Below are positions 40,740 to 52,600 of a stretch of 64,000 bases of DNA, one piece after another. Position 1 is the stretch's first letter; every line of letters begins with the position of its first letter. Under the pieces are notes generated by a model. It saw only the letters and a list, made by a program, of their open reading frames with translations. It searched no databases and was not told the origin of the DNA. The position numbers and the translations under genes were made by a program. This stretch comes from Serripes groenlandicus. Lineage: Eukaryota > Mollusca > Bivalvia > Cardiida > Cardiidae. Where the stretch lies: positions 16,347,139 to 16,411,138 of the forward strand of contig JASEVX010000003.1 in the NCBI GenBank assembly GCA_031761405.1. The letters are read 5' to 3'.

Positions 40740-42390
40740 AAATATCATGAGGGAAAAACTGATCAAAGAAATTAATAGGGGTCGAATTGAAGCCGTTCAG
40801 TAATAAACCATTCCTGACCTTTCAAGTATCTCCGGTCGGTTTAGTCGCCAAAAAAGACGGTGATCATATAATGATTCATCACTTTCCATACCCAGACAGC
40901 CAATCTATTAACGATTTCATTGAGGAAAAACACTGCAAAGTCACATATTCAAATATTGATCAGGCAGCTGATCTGATTTTTAAGTTAGGTAAAGGGGCAC
41001 TTTTAAGTAAAACAGATATAAAATCAGCCTTTCGATTACTTCCCATCACCCCATCAGATTTCGATTTACTCGGTATCAAATTTGAAAACCAATATTTTTA
41101 TGATAAAATGCTTCCTATGGGCTCGTCAGCCAGTTGTGCTATCTGGGAAACATTTGCATGTTTCCTACACTGGTCGATAGGTGAGAACACCAAAAGTAGC
41201 GACATCCTGCATTATCTAGACGATTTCCTATTTGGGGAGAAAGCTTCGAGTTCTAAGCCGGGCTTAATGCTAACATAATTTCAATCAGTGTGTTTAAATT
41301 TTGGAGTCCCTTTAGCTGAAGATAAAACAGTTCATCCTACAACATGTCTAAATTTGTTGGGGATTGAAATGGATTCCGGGGAAATGGTTATGCGTATTCC
41401 AAAGGAAAAAGTCATAAAAACGAAAGAGCAAATACGCAAAGTCTTATCTTCAAGAAAGATAACTCTAAAAGAAATGCAGTCACTGCTTGGTCTACTCAAT
41501 TTCGCATGTAAAGTGGTCTCCCCTGGTAGAGCATTCTGCAGAAGGCTGATTAATGCCACAATAGGAATCAAAAAGCCTTATCATAAAATTAGGGTCTCTA
41601 AAACCATTAAAGCTGATTTAAACGAATGGCTTTCCTTTCTTACACATTACAATGGGGTGACTTTGATATCTTATAGAACATGGTTAACAAACAATGAGCT
41701 GGAACTCTACACAGATGCAATGGGGGGTAATAATGGGGGATTCGGAATTTACTTCTCAGGTCAATGGGCGCACGGGAGATGGCCCGAATATTGGGTAATG
41801 CCACAATAGGAATCAAAAAGCCTTATCATAAAATTAGGGTCTCTAAAACCATTAAAGCTGATTTAAACGAATGGCTTTCCTTTCTTACACATTACAATGG
41901 GGTGACTTTGATATCTTATAGAAAATGGTTAACAAACAATGAGCTGGAACTCTACACAGATGCAATGGGGGGTAATACTGGGGGATTCGGAATTTACTTC
42001 TCAGGTCAATGGGCGCACGGGAGATGGCCCGAAGATTGGGTAAAGCAGGGTCTAACTAGGGATATGATTCTCTTGGAGCTGATTCCAGTGGTAGCCGCTA
42101 TCGTAACATGGTCAAACAGCTTAAGGAATCGATGGGTTCTTTTCCATGTTGACAATCAAGCAGTAGTTCAAGTTATCAATACCCAAACATGTAAATCTGA
42201 GAGAGTGATGAATCTGGTCAGACATATTGTTCTTACAATACTGAAAACCAATATACGGGTAAGAGCAGTCTATATCCCTTCCAAAGAAAACATTATTGCT
42301 GACTCAATTTCTCGTTCACAGTGGGGGAGGTTCAGGAGTGCAGCGCCAGAGGCCAATCTCAGCCCGGTCAAGGTCCCATCCCTAGTTTGA
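40740..42390 (+). pseudogene. Ngaro-like reverse transcriptase and RNase H, with a 245-bp duplication
   Basis: RT: FQVSPVGLVAKKDG, SKTDIKSAFRLLPI (motif A), MLPMGSSASCAIWE and YLDDFLFGE (motif C), then a TAA near 41277. It continues with GVPLAEDKTVHPTTCLNLLG, which is normal for the group. RNase H: LELYTDAMGG, ILLELIPVVAAI, FHVDNQAVVQVIN and ENIIADSISR. An exact tandem duplication (41551-41795 and 41796-42040) breaks the frame, because 245 is not a multiple of three. All catalytic residues are nevertheless recognisable. Confidence 0.85.
41551..42040 (+). repeat. exact 245-bp tandem duplication inside RT/RNase H
   Basis: The segment from TAATGCCACAATAGGAATCA to GATTGGG occurs twice head to tail, with three substitutions (AGAAC/AGAAA, AATAATGG/AATACTGG, GAATATT/GAAGATT). 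The junction shares a short TAA word, suggesting slippage or unequal exchange. Confidence 0.95.
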
Positions 42391-43290
42391 AAGATTTAAA
42401 AGGTATATCAAACGATTTAATATTCAATTCCACTTCCCAAAACACAAACAACACTTATTCAGTAGCGCTAGGAAAACTCACCCATTTTAGAGAGTTATAC
42501 AAGATGCGAGAGATATGGCCTGTCCCAAATCAAGACTTGTTACATTTCATCGCGTATCTAGCTTACCAAAATATAGCTGCTTCAACAATATCGACTTACA
42601 TGTCAGGTTTATCATATGCTCATAAACTCCAACAAGTAGATGATACAACAAAATAATTTTTTGTAGTTAAGGCATTAGAGGGCGCAAGACGAACTAAGGG
42701 TAGTAAAATGGATGCAAGAGCCCCGATTTCCCTAACCACATTACATAAGATGATAGGAAGCCTAGCAAGCATTTGTCAAAACACATTCGAACAATCTTTA
42801 TTTCGTGCTGCTTTCACACTAGCATTCTTTGGTCTGTTAAGAATAGGGGAATTAACAGAAGCCAACAATAAGTCACAGGACCTAAAGGTAATTAAATATT
42901 CAGAGATAACGTTGTCTGAAAAAGAATTAAACCTAACAGTAAGATGATCAAAAACCGACCAGTGTGGAAAATCCGTCACCCTCTATATTCCAGCAAATTG
43001 CAAGTCGTACTGCCCAGTTCTATGTATGAAAGAGTACTATAATCTTCGCCCTAAAACGGAACACGCGAACCTATTCATACACTTAAATGGGAAATCGCTC
43101 ACCAGATATCAATTCAAAGCCATCATGTCTAAAGCCCTGCAATTCACCCAAACAATAGGACACTTTAAATCACACAGTTTCAGAATAGGCGGGGCTACAC
43201 ATTTAGCTAATTTAGGAACAGAGGAGAGTAGAATCATGGCAGCAGGCAGGTGGAAATAAAATGCATATACTAAATACATAAGACTTTAAG
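42391..43290 (+). pseudogene. Ngaro-like tyrosine recombinase (YR)
   Basis: N-terminal SAM-like part in frame 42321-42656 (STISTYMSGLSYAHKLQQ). The catalytic domain has AFFGLLRIGELTEA (box I Arg), HSFRIGGATHLANLG (HxxR-type box) and GRWK followed by a stop and NAYTKYIRL with the nucleophile Tyr. Stops fall near 42655, 42945 and 43258. YRs integrate circular cDNA of DIRS-group elements. All three boxes survive. Confidence 0.85.
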
Positions 43291-43329
43291 GTTACACATA
43301 CAAATTAATACAGTTGCAACTTTTACAGG

Positions 43330-43945
43330 AATGCAGAGTCTGTGGTTGGTAGGTTCGTCAATTGTGTACTGGGCTGGCATGGCGGCAATACAGACATTTG
43401 ACTAGCACTTGGGCTTATCAGAGGTTTCAATCCAGTGGATGGGGTAAAGGGGTATGACACTGGACACCCTGCATTCGACGCTCGACAACCAGTTCAAAAA
43501 AGATAAGTGTCCGACATTCCGTTTTATCCATTGCGGATCGAACGATGTAACCACAGAAAGTGTTTCAGGCAAGGACATTATTGAAAACATTAAGACCTCA
43601 ATCCTTCGCTATAAAGCGTTATTCAAAGACATAACAATCATTTGGTCATCACTGCTCGCTAGGAGATATTGGCATTTTTGCTCCTATCGGCTCAGGGTCC
43701 CAGATCGACAAAAAGAGGTAAAGGGTAAATGCAGCCATTAAATCGTTCGTGTTACATACAGGTGGGAAAGTAATCCATAATGACAGTTATATAAAGGTAG
43801 ACGAGGCTAGTCTGTACAGGACAGATGGGACCCACCTGTCAAATTTAGGAAACGGCATTCCTCTAAAACATTGGAAAGCAGCCTTAAACATGTTTTTAAA
43901 AGATAATGGAAATCTGTACCCTGCTGGTCAGTAGGAGAACAATAA
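43330..43945 (+). pseudogene. SGNH/GDSL hydrolase of the Ngaro element
   Basis: LWLVGSSIVYWAGMA (Ser block), then, in another frame, RFIHCGSNDVTTESV (Asn block), IIWSSLLAR, and TDGTHLSNLGNGI (Asp-His block). These are the blocks of SGNH hydrolases in correct order. Two or three frame changes are needed. From memory such a hydrolase follows the recombinase in Ngaro elements; its role in the cycle is not established. Confidence 0.7.
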
Positions 43946-44640
43946 CATTTTGTGGCGTGGCAAAATATGGTTCGATATTTTACCGTGGCGGCTCTGGGGA
44001 GACAGAAAGCTTTTGGTGGGGTATCAGCCTGGCATTTACCCTGGCCTGACACGCTCACAAGCTGCAGGTTCTTCAGTGTCGTATCAACATATGTGTAAGT
44101 ACGTTGTAGTTTGGGGGCCTACCTCTGTGTAACGTGGGGTCCCCCTCCACCTCTATGTATAGAGGGGAGGTCCAGAGCTGTCTAACGCTTGGGCACTTAA
44201 TTCGGGGATAGGTAATACGGGATGACCCCATAATGCTGTCTACATGAGATTGTGTTAACTTGTGGGATTTCGACACTATGGTAACATAGGTCGCTGATTC
44301 GCCAGTCAAACGTTAAGTCGTAGGCAGTCGGTTGTCTCCCCAGGTCGGGTTGTCACAAAATGGGTTAGTAGGTTATGTCAGTTATAATGGACCTTTGCAG
44401 CCAATATTATGCCACTACATTTAACCGATTACAAATAAAATAATTGTTTATGCTCTAAAACAGTTGTTCTTAAATATATGTCCTATTCTATAAATCCCAG
44501 CACCGCTTGAAGTATTACGGACGCCATAGAACTTAAGATGTGAATCAAGTGATCTGCAGACTCTTGGAAGTGTTAAAAAGCTAGAGGGTATACAATATTG
44601 ATTTAAACAATATATATGTTCTGCGAAATATATTTCTCTC
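43946..44640. other. Ngaro 3' region, no gene
   Basis: Mixed composition, GC-richer than the flanks, with a small palindrome (CCTCTATGTATAGAGG) near 44152. Split direct repeats of the Ngaro type should lie here, but I could not define them by eye. Confidence 0.4.
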
Positions 44641-44647
44641 ATCAACA

Positions 44648-44770
44648 TTTAAGTACGGCTAAAACACGGCGTAATGAATGGTTTTAAATAATGGTTACAT
44701 ACGGCACGACTTGATGCAACACTCGCGTACGGTATAATTCATGTTTGACTGTAGATATAAATAAAATGTT
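44648..44770. repeat. degenerate ~36-bp minisatellite, right part
   Basis: AAGTACGGCTAAAACACGGCGTAATG, GGTTTTAAATAATGG, ACATACGGCACGACTTGATGCA and GCGTACGGTATAATTC match the array at 35.64-36.05 kb. The Ngaro therefore split one array. Confidence 0.7.
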
Positions 44771-44817
44771 GGCGAAACAAGTAGAATGGAATTAGCAGGA
44801 TAATGGATAAGAAAGGA

Positions 44818-45744
44818 TCATACCACATAATTCTCCGGTCTGTAACAATTTGGGGCAGTTGGTTTGTCTCTCAAATCGGCACCTTGGGTATTGACAGATT
44901 CTATAAAATCTAAACTCAGCAAAACCACCAAGAAAGATTTGAATCTGAAGTGTCGCTCATCCATTTCGCTGTATCCACAATACACATGGTCAGAAAACTG
45001 TGATGATTTTATTAATCTGTTACAAAGTGCACAGTACACGTTTTTGTACGCATATATATTATTTACCCAGTACAAGGCGCGGGGCCCATGTTCGCATGCG
45101 GCAACAATTCTCTCTCTGTCCGTCTGAATATCGGACGGAATCGGGAAGTTGTTGATCCATTTAATAGGACATGAACCCCTTAATTCTCGAAAACACATAA
45201 AATCGCTGTGTTTTATCTCAGGACGGGGTGGCTCAAACACGATGAAGACAGAACTGAAATTAAATGTACTAAAAAAGTTAGTCATAACCTGGCCGCCTTG
45301 GTAATTTCCACGGTTAATTGCCATAGGCTTCCAATGTTCAATGTCATTTGCACCGTGGCAAATTGCAGTCTTTTCATTGATAAAATTAAGATTGAAAGAT
45401 TTTGAATATATCGGATAGAAATCTCCCCACGGAGATACATTTTCATCCATGTAACGTATATTTTCAGTTTTTATGTGGTCGGTAGTTTTACAGCCATCCA
45501 TCGGAGGAGCCACAACAAAGCGGTATAATGGCATTTCGCTCATGCCATAGTCACCTACAATTGGCATTAAACAGTCAAACAGTTCATGCTGGCCGTCAGT
45601 GACAAGGTCGTCATAGCAACAATTCCTGTTGTCAATGCAAGAGGGCTCACATGAGCAATCTGAAAAGAAAAACATTCTAGATTCACAACTTGGAAAATTC
45701 TTTTCGCTGCTTTGAAGCTTCAGCGTGCGTGTGAAGCTACACAT
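44818..45744 (-). CDS. receptor ectodomain exon with somatomedin-B-like module
   Basis: 308 codons. Near the N terminus is a cysteine module CSCEPSCIDNRNCCYDD (somatomedin-B-like). Further on come FYPIYSKSFNLNFINEK, FCFREL-like FMCFRELRGSCP and KNVYCALCNRLI. The SMB module plus CALCN is the pattern of large extracellular domains of molluscan adhesion/secretin-like GPCRs, as I recall them. The frame ends in TGA next to a possible donor (GTATGA), so more exons, including the seven-helix part, may lie beyond. None is visible to the left, where the Ngaro sits. Confidence 0.6.
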   Translation of the reverse strand: MCSFTRTLKLQSSEKNFPSCESRMFFFSDCSCEPSCIDNRNCCYDDLVTDGQHELFDCLMPIVGDYGMSEMPLYRFVVAPPMDGCKTTDHIKTENIRYMDENVSPWGDFYPIYSKSFNLNFINEKTAICHGANDIEHWKPMAINRGNYQGGQVMTNFFSTFNFSSVFIVFEPPRPEIKHSDFMCFRELRGSCPIKWINNFPIPSDIQTDRERIVAACEHGPRALYWVNNIYAYKNVYCALCNRLIKSSQFSDHVYCGYSEMDERHFRFKSFLVVLLSLDFIESVNTQGADLRDKPTAPNCYRPENYVV

Positions 45745-46157
45745 GTATCCCTTTTAAATTAAGTTGGACAGGGAATTCTCTGATGATAAAAATGTGGGCT
45801 ACATTATAAGAAAGAACTCTCCACTTATAGTATTAAATATATTAGATGTTTGATTTTACCCTTTAAACCCATATTAGTTTACGGTAACACCATATACATT
45901 TTGGTTGGATAATGAGAAAGATACTGTGTGTAAAAGATACGCTGGGTCACATTTCACGAAAAATGACCTTCAGGGTTTAACAATCAGGAAAGACTAAGAT
46001 CAGTTTATGTATCCGTGACGTCAGACCAGGATCTCCCATGCTCCCTATATAGTATACATACATACTAAATACCTGTAATGAGAATAATGGACTATATTGT
46101 TAAGTACGTGACACAGTTCATATTCCCTTATGTCTGCCAATGATCAAATATACTTAC
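45745..46157 (-). other. probable intron between the two receptor-like exons
   Basis: The donor on the right is strong (TTTGA|GTAAGTA at 46158/46157). The candidate acceptor TTTAAAAG near 45752 would join in the wrong phase (phase 1 versus 0), so either a small exon is missed or the two frames belong to different genes. Confidence 0.4.
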
Positions 46158-46680
46158 TCAAACAACAGTGGTTGATTTCATATGTTGGCGCAGTGTCATC
46201 GTAATCACGAGTCCTGCCACAAACATTGATACCGGGACATAAACTTTCTATCTCAGTGAGATAACTCTCAATGTCTACGGCAAAGTCACTCCCCGGTTTA
46301 CTGGTCGAGGTATCGGAGTCTGTGTTGATGACTGCTGCAGTAGAATATATACTGGAAATACGTGTTGGTGTATCCGATACTTTTGGTCTAGTAGATGTCA
46401 TTGGGTCATCAACAGAATTACCACTTAAGTTACTATTTATAATACCAGTTTCTTCAAAACCAGATTCACCATCCAATATACGAGTTTGATCACTAGTCGA
46501 TTTAAAAGATGGTGCATCAGATTGGTTGTCGGTGTCAATGCCAACAACGTTTTCACTTATGTTATTTAGAAAATTATCATATGCATCAGAATTATTGACA
46601 GAATCCAAAATTCGATTTGAGTGACACAAATGGTACACAATTACAATTGTCAACAATCCAATCCGTGACCATAAAGCCAT
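46158..46680 (-). CDS. 5' exon encoding a signal peptide and a Ser/Thr-rich region
   Basis: ATG at 46680; MALWSRIGLLTIVIVYHLC is a clean signal peptide. The rest is Ser/Thr/Asp-rich, with several N-x-S/T sites (NNSD, NNIS, NLSG), and ends with ESLCPGINVCG and NHCC before a consensus donor. Same strand as, and directly upstream of, the SMB-like exon. It is probably the start of the same extracellular receptor, but the splice phase does not fit. Confidence 0.55.
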
Positions 46681-47800
46681 TTCGTCGTGTGAGCAGCGAG
46701 TGGCGAATTGTCTGATAAAAAATGATCAGTAATATTTCTCTCCTGTGAATGAAATAGAATACATCGATTCAGCAATCTGTTTGTCTTATGAATCATAAAC
46801 TATTGGTATTATTTTAATACAAACAATCTATCAAAGACAGTTCTTTTATAACCTTAAAATGGGGTGCCACCTGCAATAAAATACCAAAGACGTCAGCACT
46901 GCAACTTTGTATTTGCTTTCGATATGATAAGAGATATGTCAACAGCTAAATAAACAAGGAAAGTGAAGACTTTGATTAACCTAACTGTACGTTTGTTTCT
47001 ACATACTACTCAAAGGCTATACTAAATACTTAATAGTTACTGATCCGGAAGTCAAGTTATGTGGCAACGACCGGTTTTGAACTGATAGTGTGTGCTACTG
47101 GTATATCTTATTTGAGGAGATGTGAGTCCCTTTAAAACCAAGCTACTATAATATTTGACTATACAAGTAACCTGATTGTGTTTCTATTCCGTGCTTTATA
47201 ATTCCTTTAGCAAAATACTGAGATAAACATTTCATTCTGAAAAAGTGTGGAACATATTGATGGAAATTATTAAATACACTGCGAGTTGATCTGATAATCT
47301 TAAAGCACGATGGCAAAGTTCGAATTTTCTCAAGTAATTTACTATGTATCAATTTCAAAATTGGTTTGTAAATACTTATTGACCTGCAGATATGCAAAGC
47401 ACAACCCATATCTTTCGGGTTATCTCTTCTTCTCCATGTTTCTTTCGAGTTATCTCTACTTCTCCATTTGTCTTTCTTTTCTCACGTATGATACATTGGA
47501 TCAGCTTCAACTTCGAAGTAGGTAGCTTGTGAACCGTTAAGGCCAAATAGCTATAATTATAGCATAAATCGTTGAGGAGTTATGCTACTGTGTGCATTCT
47601 TTGTTTATTTTCTCACTTGTAATCCTACTTTCGAAGACTACACTTGATCGGTGGAACACTATTTTGTATTTATTATTTTGCATTTTAATTGTTTCCTAAC
47701 CTTCCACATTAACTATTTAATGAACCAGTCTTAGAAGGTATGTACCATTAAAGAAAGTACTCGCATGCGTTCACACATATCATAATCTGTTTTCTGATGA
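46681..47800. other. no gene recognised; upstream region of the receptor-like gene
   Basis: AT-rich with a TCTTTCGGGTTATCTCTTCT/TCTTTCGAGTTATCTCTACT direct repeat near 47411 and 47440. No coding support. The promoter of the minus-strand gene should lie in its first few hundred bases. Confidence 0.45.
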
Positions 47801-47801
47801 A

Positions 47802-48266
47802 ATGAGAGGTAACGCTAAAGGAATCAATAACTATGAATGCATACTGAACAAGCATCTTTTGGACCATAGCTACTTTGACTTCAAATCCGCATTCAATTGT
47901 CTGACTACACTTAGAACATTTATTTACGGGTTTGACACACGGTTACGTTCAAGTAACAGAACTGATACTTTAACGGTCCATACAAATGTATTTACTAAGA
48001 GGCTCGTCAGAATCAATCTTACAGTTTGCAAATTCTTCAGACACTCGTCGAAATCTAGACTGGAATCAGTCCCTAATGTTAAAGTAGTATTACCACATCG
48101 GCATTTAATTACTTTGCATCTTTCTATAGCAGCTCTCCACCTCTCAACACGAGTTTGGGGTCAGAGAAATGTAGTTGATAGTTGTAGATTGTATTTAATA
48201 TCGATGAAAGTACATGACGAATTAATGATAAAGCCAGGCCATGCCGGCCCACTGAACTCCGCATGA
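47802..48266 (+). other. 154-codon open frame, no family
   Basis: The plus frame is open for 154 codons but has no domain. The opposite strand is also largely open over 48000-48200. I list it only because it is the longest unexplained frame in the right third of the window. It may be repeat-derived. Confidence 0.2.
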
Positions 48267-49290
48267 AATAAAAGTGTTCGTTTAAAAGTTTAAATTGAAT
48301 TTATTTAAAACGAGTCACTGCAAATATTCCTCCAGTGTGTTGTGTTTAATAACCAGAAAATATAGATAACGGATTACACAGGATTTTATTTCTGCTATGA
48401 TATGCGAAATTGACTTTTAATATATTTCTCATTGTTATGAAGATACATTCGTTTGATTTTGATATGACTATGTATATATGTATGAATTGCATAAAAAAAC
48501 GGCTAAAGACCATTGTTAACCTGTAGGTGTAATCGGTAGAGCCCCATTTGTATATACAGTATTTTATCATTCATTATATGGACATAACAATGCTCTATGG
48601 TAAAGTGTTCTGGTTAGTCTTTTGTAATTGGTAAATCCATGCTCAAATGTAATTCGTGCCTTGCTGTCAGCACCTCAGTGCTCTGATTTATTACCCTTAT
48701 TATATTTATTAAGAGTCAGAATGTCTTTCTTTGCGAATTGTAGATATTTACGATATTATAGTTTGCGAACCACCATTATTTTGGAATTAAAATTGTTTTC
48801 GCTGTTGGCCCTACGTATATAAAGAAGAAAAGATTGAAGTTATTCCGGTCCATTTATATAAAATAAGAACAGCGCTTAGCAATTTGTTTCTTCTGTGTAA
48901 GCTTATTTATTACATACATGCACAAATACATGTAGATTGTCACGTTCAAATCATACACGACGGATGCGGACTACTTCCGGCGATGTTCCTGTTTTAAATA
49001 TGCGCGACGTTGTTAAATTGGCAAACATCCGGTACTATGTAGGAAACTCTATTCTGTTTAAAGAAACGAGATCCTGGTTTCAAATTAGATAAATATCCCC
49101 AAATAAAGCTTATTTTAGTCATTTTATCCCAACCAAAATTATAGCAAATGATTACAACGTATTTCAGATGATATTAGTTTCAAAAAATTAAGTGCAATAA
49201 CGCTCAGAAAATCGAGATTCACCGTGATTTGGCTGTCGACTTCAATTTGTTGTTGTCAACGTGTAAGGCCGAGTGTAAAAGACATACGAA
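48267..49290. other. no gene; contains an ETS-like motif
   Basis: AT-rich. ACTTCCGGCGATG near 48972 carries an ETS-type CCGGAAGT (reverse complement), and a second CATCCGG is at 49027. These lie about 300 bp before the frame at 49299 and could belong to a promoter. That is an inference from two short words. Confidence 0.3.
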
Positions 49291-49298
49291 TCTTGAAA

Positions 49299-49457
49299 AT
49301 GTCCGACGTATTCGACAGTGATACTTATTTGAACTTTATAAAATTAAATCAAACTGACTACTTTGAAATTGCAGAATCACATAATGAGTTTGTTAACACT
49401 TCAATTGAAAAGGAAGAGGATTCTGATGACCCTTTAATGTTAAATTTGAAGAGCTGA
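49299..49457 (+). CDS. possible first exon (MSDVFDSDTYLNF...), unassigned
   Basis: From the ATG at 49299 the frame is acidic (HNEFVNTSIEKEEDSDDP) and reads like the N-terminal start of the Crypton-derived proteins whose recombinase domain appears as a relic 4 kb downstream on the same strand. No good splice donor follows. The link is conjecture. Confidence 0.25.
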   Translation: MSDVFDSDTYLNFIKLNQTDYFEIAESHNEFVNTSIEKEEDSDDPLMLNLKS

Positions 49458-49545
49458 GTTAAACTGTCAATCTCCATGTCCCAAATGTTGCTATAAAGCA
49501 TGATTTTAATCCTGTCTATCTTTAAAAAGCTGGTCGATATCGAGC

Positions 49546-49613
49546 TTACATCAAAGTGTGATTAATAAAAGTTTTTAGCTTGTTTGTAAAATAAATAAGT
49601 TTAAACTTACCAA
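49546..49613 (+). repeat. SINE tail fragment
   Basis: AAGTGTGATTAATAAAAG and TGTAAAATAAATAAGTTTAAAC match the 3' part of the SINE found in HINE units 2 and 4. The tRNA head is missing, so this is a truncated copy. Confidence 0.6.
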
Positions 49614-52600
49614 CAGCTAGTACTATCGGCTCTTATTCAAATCAAAACATCCAGCATTTGTAACTATAAAAGAAGTGAATAAGGAAATCTTTATTTACAA
49701 TATGGGAAACAAAGATACTATAAATAAAACACTCCCACGTTTATAACAATGTCAACGCTGGCTTGCCGAGCTGCCAAGAATTAACCACAGACAGACATTG
49801 GAACTTCTAGTCTTGTACACTTCATTGGGTAATTGCTGTTTTCAATTCAGAATTCGGATCACCCTGAAACACTTGCATCATACCACAGAGGTATTGATAT
49901 TTAGATATTGTCGAGTATAAACAAAAAGTATAATATTTTATTTATCAACAAAGGTGTTTCATAAGATAGCACCTTAAAATAATCCAATGTTTATATGAAT
50001 ATAAACATGGTCAGTGAGAGTTATATATATATATATTACGCAAAACACATTTACAAAGTTTCAAAATAGTACCGCAAAGTAAGTAGTTAAACAGATATGG
50101 AGTTGCATACACAATTTACCCAAGACATTTCCAAATCCAGTAAAAGGCATTGTTTTCTGAAATGCAAGTCAGGGGTATTGGACTTGATCAGTGAATGTAT
50201 TCGATAATCCCGATTATCTGTAAAAAGGTTCTATAAAATCTAAAAAAAGGTTTCGAAAGTAGAGCGGTACGAACAAATATCATTATGTAAGGCCACTTAT
50301 CCTGTAAACAAATAACCCTTTTTTGTAAAAGGATCAAAGCGACACTTGAAATGATATTTGAATGTAAATTTCCTACTTGTGTATATGCAGTATACAAGAG
50401 AAAGTTGATACATGGCATCAATGTCGCTTGAAGACTGCATTCATTTCTTTTTACCACACACCATTAATAAAACTGTGTACGAATGAGTCATCGTGACATT
50501 CATTAGTCTAAATATATACTGAATATACATGGTGCTTTCATTAAGGACTAATTTCAGGATTCTTGGAATTCCACATACATATTTTAGATTTTGTTTTAAG
50601 TTTTTGTTATCGATAAAAAAAAAATGACGAATTGGGATTAACATGCAATAAAAAAAACTTTAACCCACGTTCTCTGTTTAAAGAAAAATTGGACACCCTA
50701 GCAGCAGTCTATTTTTGAAACATTGGGTAAAAGGTTAAAATGCTGAAGAGATGAACTTTATCCTTTTCTCAAAATGAGATTACTTTTGCATCGGTATTAT
50801 AATCATCAATTTCACAGATGTTATTTAAAAGGTAGATCAACCTTGTAAAAGTATATTGATCAGCCAAGCAGTTAATTTACATTTAAAGTGTTATATTTAT
50901 GCAATTTCAAACTTTATTTCAATCATTAACAGTAGTCTAGGCCTACAATAAATTGTTTTATACAAAGACCAATTAAAGATACATGGCAACAGATGGAGCA
51001 AGTATCTTGATATTTAATTTGTTTATTTTTCCGGCGATAGCTGTTTAACCTCAGTTTTGACCTAGATCTTAAATAAATGATATAGATTTTAGTCCAATCA
51101 CCTATTGTATTTAATGAATAATGTCGAAGAAATAAAGGAAATGAAACGTTTTGATTGGTTTATAGTTAAGTTGACGATCCTAAGAGAGGCACTAATAAGA
51201 TGAAGTTTAAAATGAAATGTTCTGCATACTATTTTTTAATAGTTTTCCTTAAGAAATAAATTTCAGTGAAAACAATCAGTGATGACGTTTGAAATATAAT
51301 CTTTAGCGCAAACTTTTATTTATTTCTGAAACATGATAAGTTTTCAGTTATTTATTGTCAATTGAAACTTTTACAACTCTTGTGAGCCTCGCGTAATCTC
51401 CAGTCATGTGGCGTATTCTCGGCCTTGATAATCTATTTATAGAAACTGAAGCTGGATGGAGATGGCCGATTAGCCGTTGGTAAACACATAGATTATTGCG
51501 CAAATTTTATAATTCATGTAAAATTACTGATTGTTTTGATTATTAACAATCATTTATATATGGACGATAAATGCGCTTTGCTCGTTCAGAATAATCTCTT
51601 TGTTAAAGAAGAAGAAAGAAAACAGTTTAAAATAATATGCACATGTTCCATTTCTTAGTGTTGCTCATATTGATCGCTGTTTATCTTCTTTAAAGATATT
51701 TCTTTTTTATTATTACACATTTATCTCAAGATATTAAATTATTCACACAACTATTAAGTCAAATCAAAGCTATCTTTCGTCTTCCATATCTCTTCTTTTT
51801 CTAACTTCTTCAAATTATCTTTTCCAATATATACCTTCTTTAGAGTAAATTAATAAAAAAGAGAAGCATTTATATCAAATATATAATAAACAAACCAGGT
51901 AAATTGTTTTTGGCAATGGACACAATAAAACAATTCTAAATACATCTTCATTTCAGGAAATATTTCCAAGAAACAAGTAGAAATGTGTAATTCACAAATT
52001 GAGTGAGGTACACGCTCATATTGCTAATGTGCTAAATACTAAACATATATTGTCTGCGAATACGAGAACAAGTTTGCGCATAATTACTATATCTGATCCA
52101 AGTCCTCAATGACCTCAAACTCATATCATAAAACAAGACTTAATATATATTGTAAAACAAATCAACAACTGTTTAAGTTAAGTGTTTTGATCAAATAGCA
52201 TTGGACTAATTACTGGTGTTTGGTAACTTTTTTACCATGGTTGATTTTGTCAATAAATAAAAAATAGAAACACAAAAAAATGTAGCATTTGTTATCGGTA
52301 AGCAAAGGTATTAGATTACTAATAACTTTCTGTACTATTCAAAAACATTAATGTCTATAATGATCCTTTCTATTTTATCATTTGTTCCTTTGGCGCATTT
52401 AATCTTGCAGGCAATGGCATCACTTGTCAGTGTTGTCCTCATACTTAACCATGCCTATTTTGGCGGTATGGTTTTTGTACATTATTTTGCCATTTCGTGT
52501 CCATGCTTCTGTCACTTCATCTTTCATCTTTCTCTTCACTGACATCAAAACCTCTAGATTTATACTATTCAAATTTTTTAAATTTCAAATACCTGACAAT

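Larger units (their letters stand above)
36060..44640 (+). mobile_element. Ngaro-like (DIRS-group) tyrosine-recombinase retrotransposon
   Basis: Plus-strand order: gag (CCCH finger), RT with YLDDFLF, RNase H, tyrosine recombinase (R...HxFR...Y) and an SGNH hydrolase. RT plus tyrosine recombinase without integrase defines the DIRS group. From memory, an SGNH hydrolase after the recombinase points to Ngaro. The edges are set by the minisatellite halves on both sides; I did not find the split direct repeats, so both ends are approximate. Each gene has one or more stops. It contains a 3.4-kb L1 fragment and a 245-bp duplication. Confidence 0.8.

Noticed and set aside
47802..48266. 154-codon plus frame
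   Set aside because: No family, opposite strand also open. Kept only as an unexplained frame, not called a gene.
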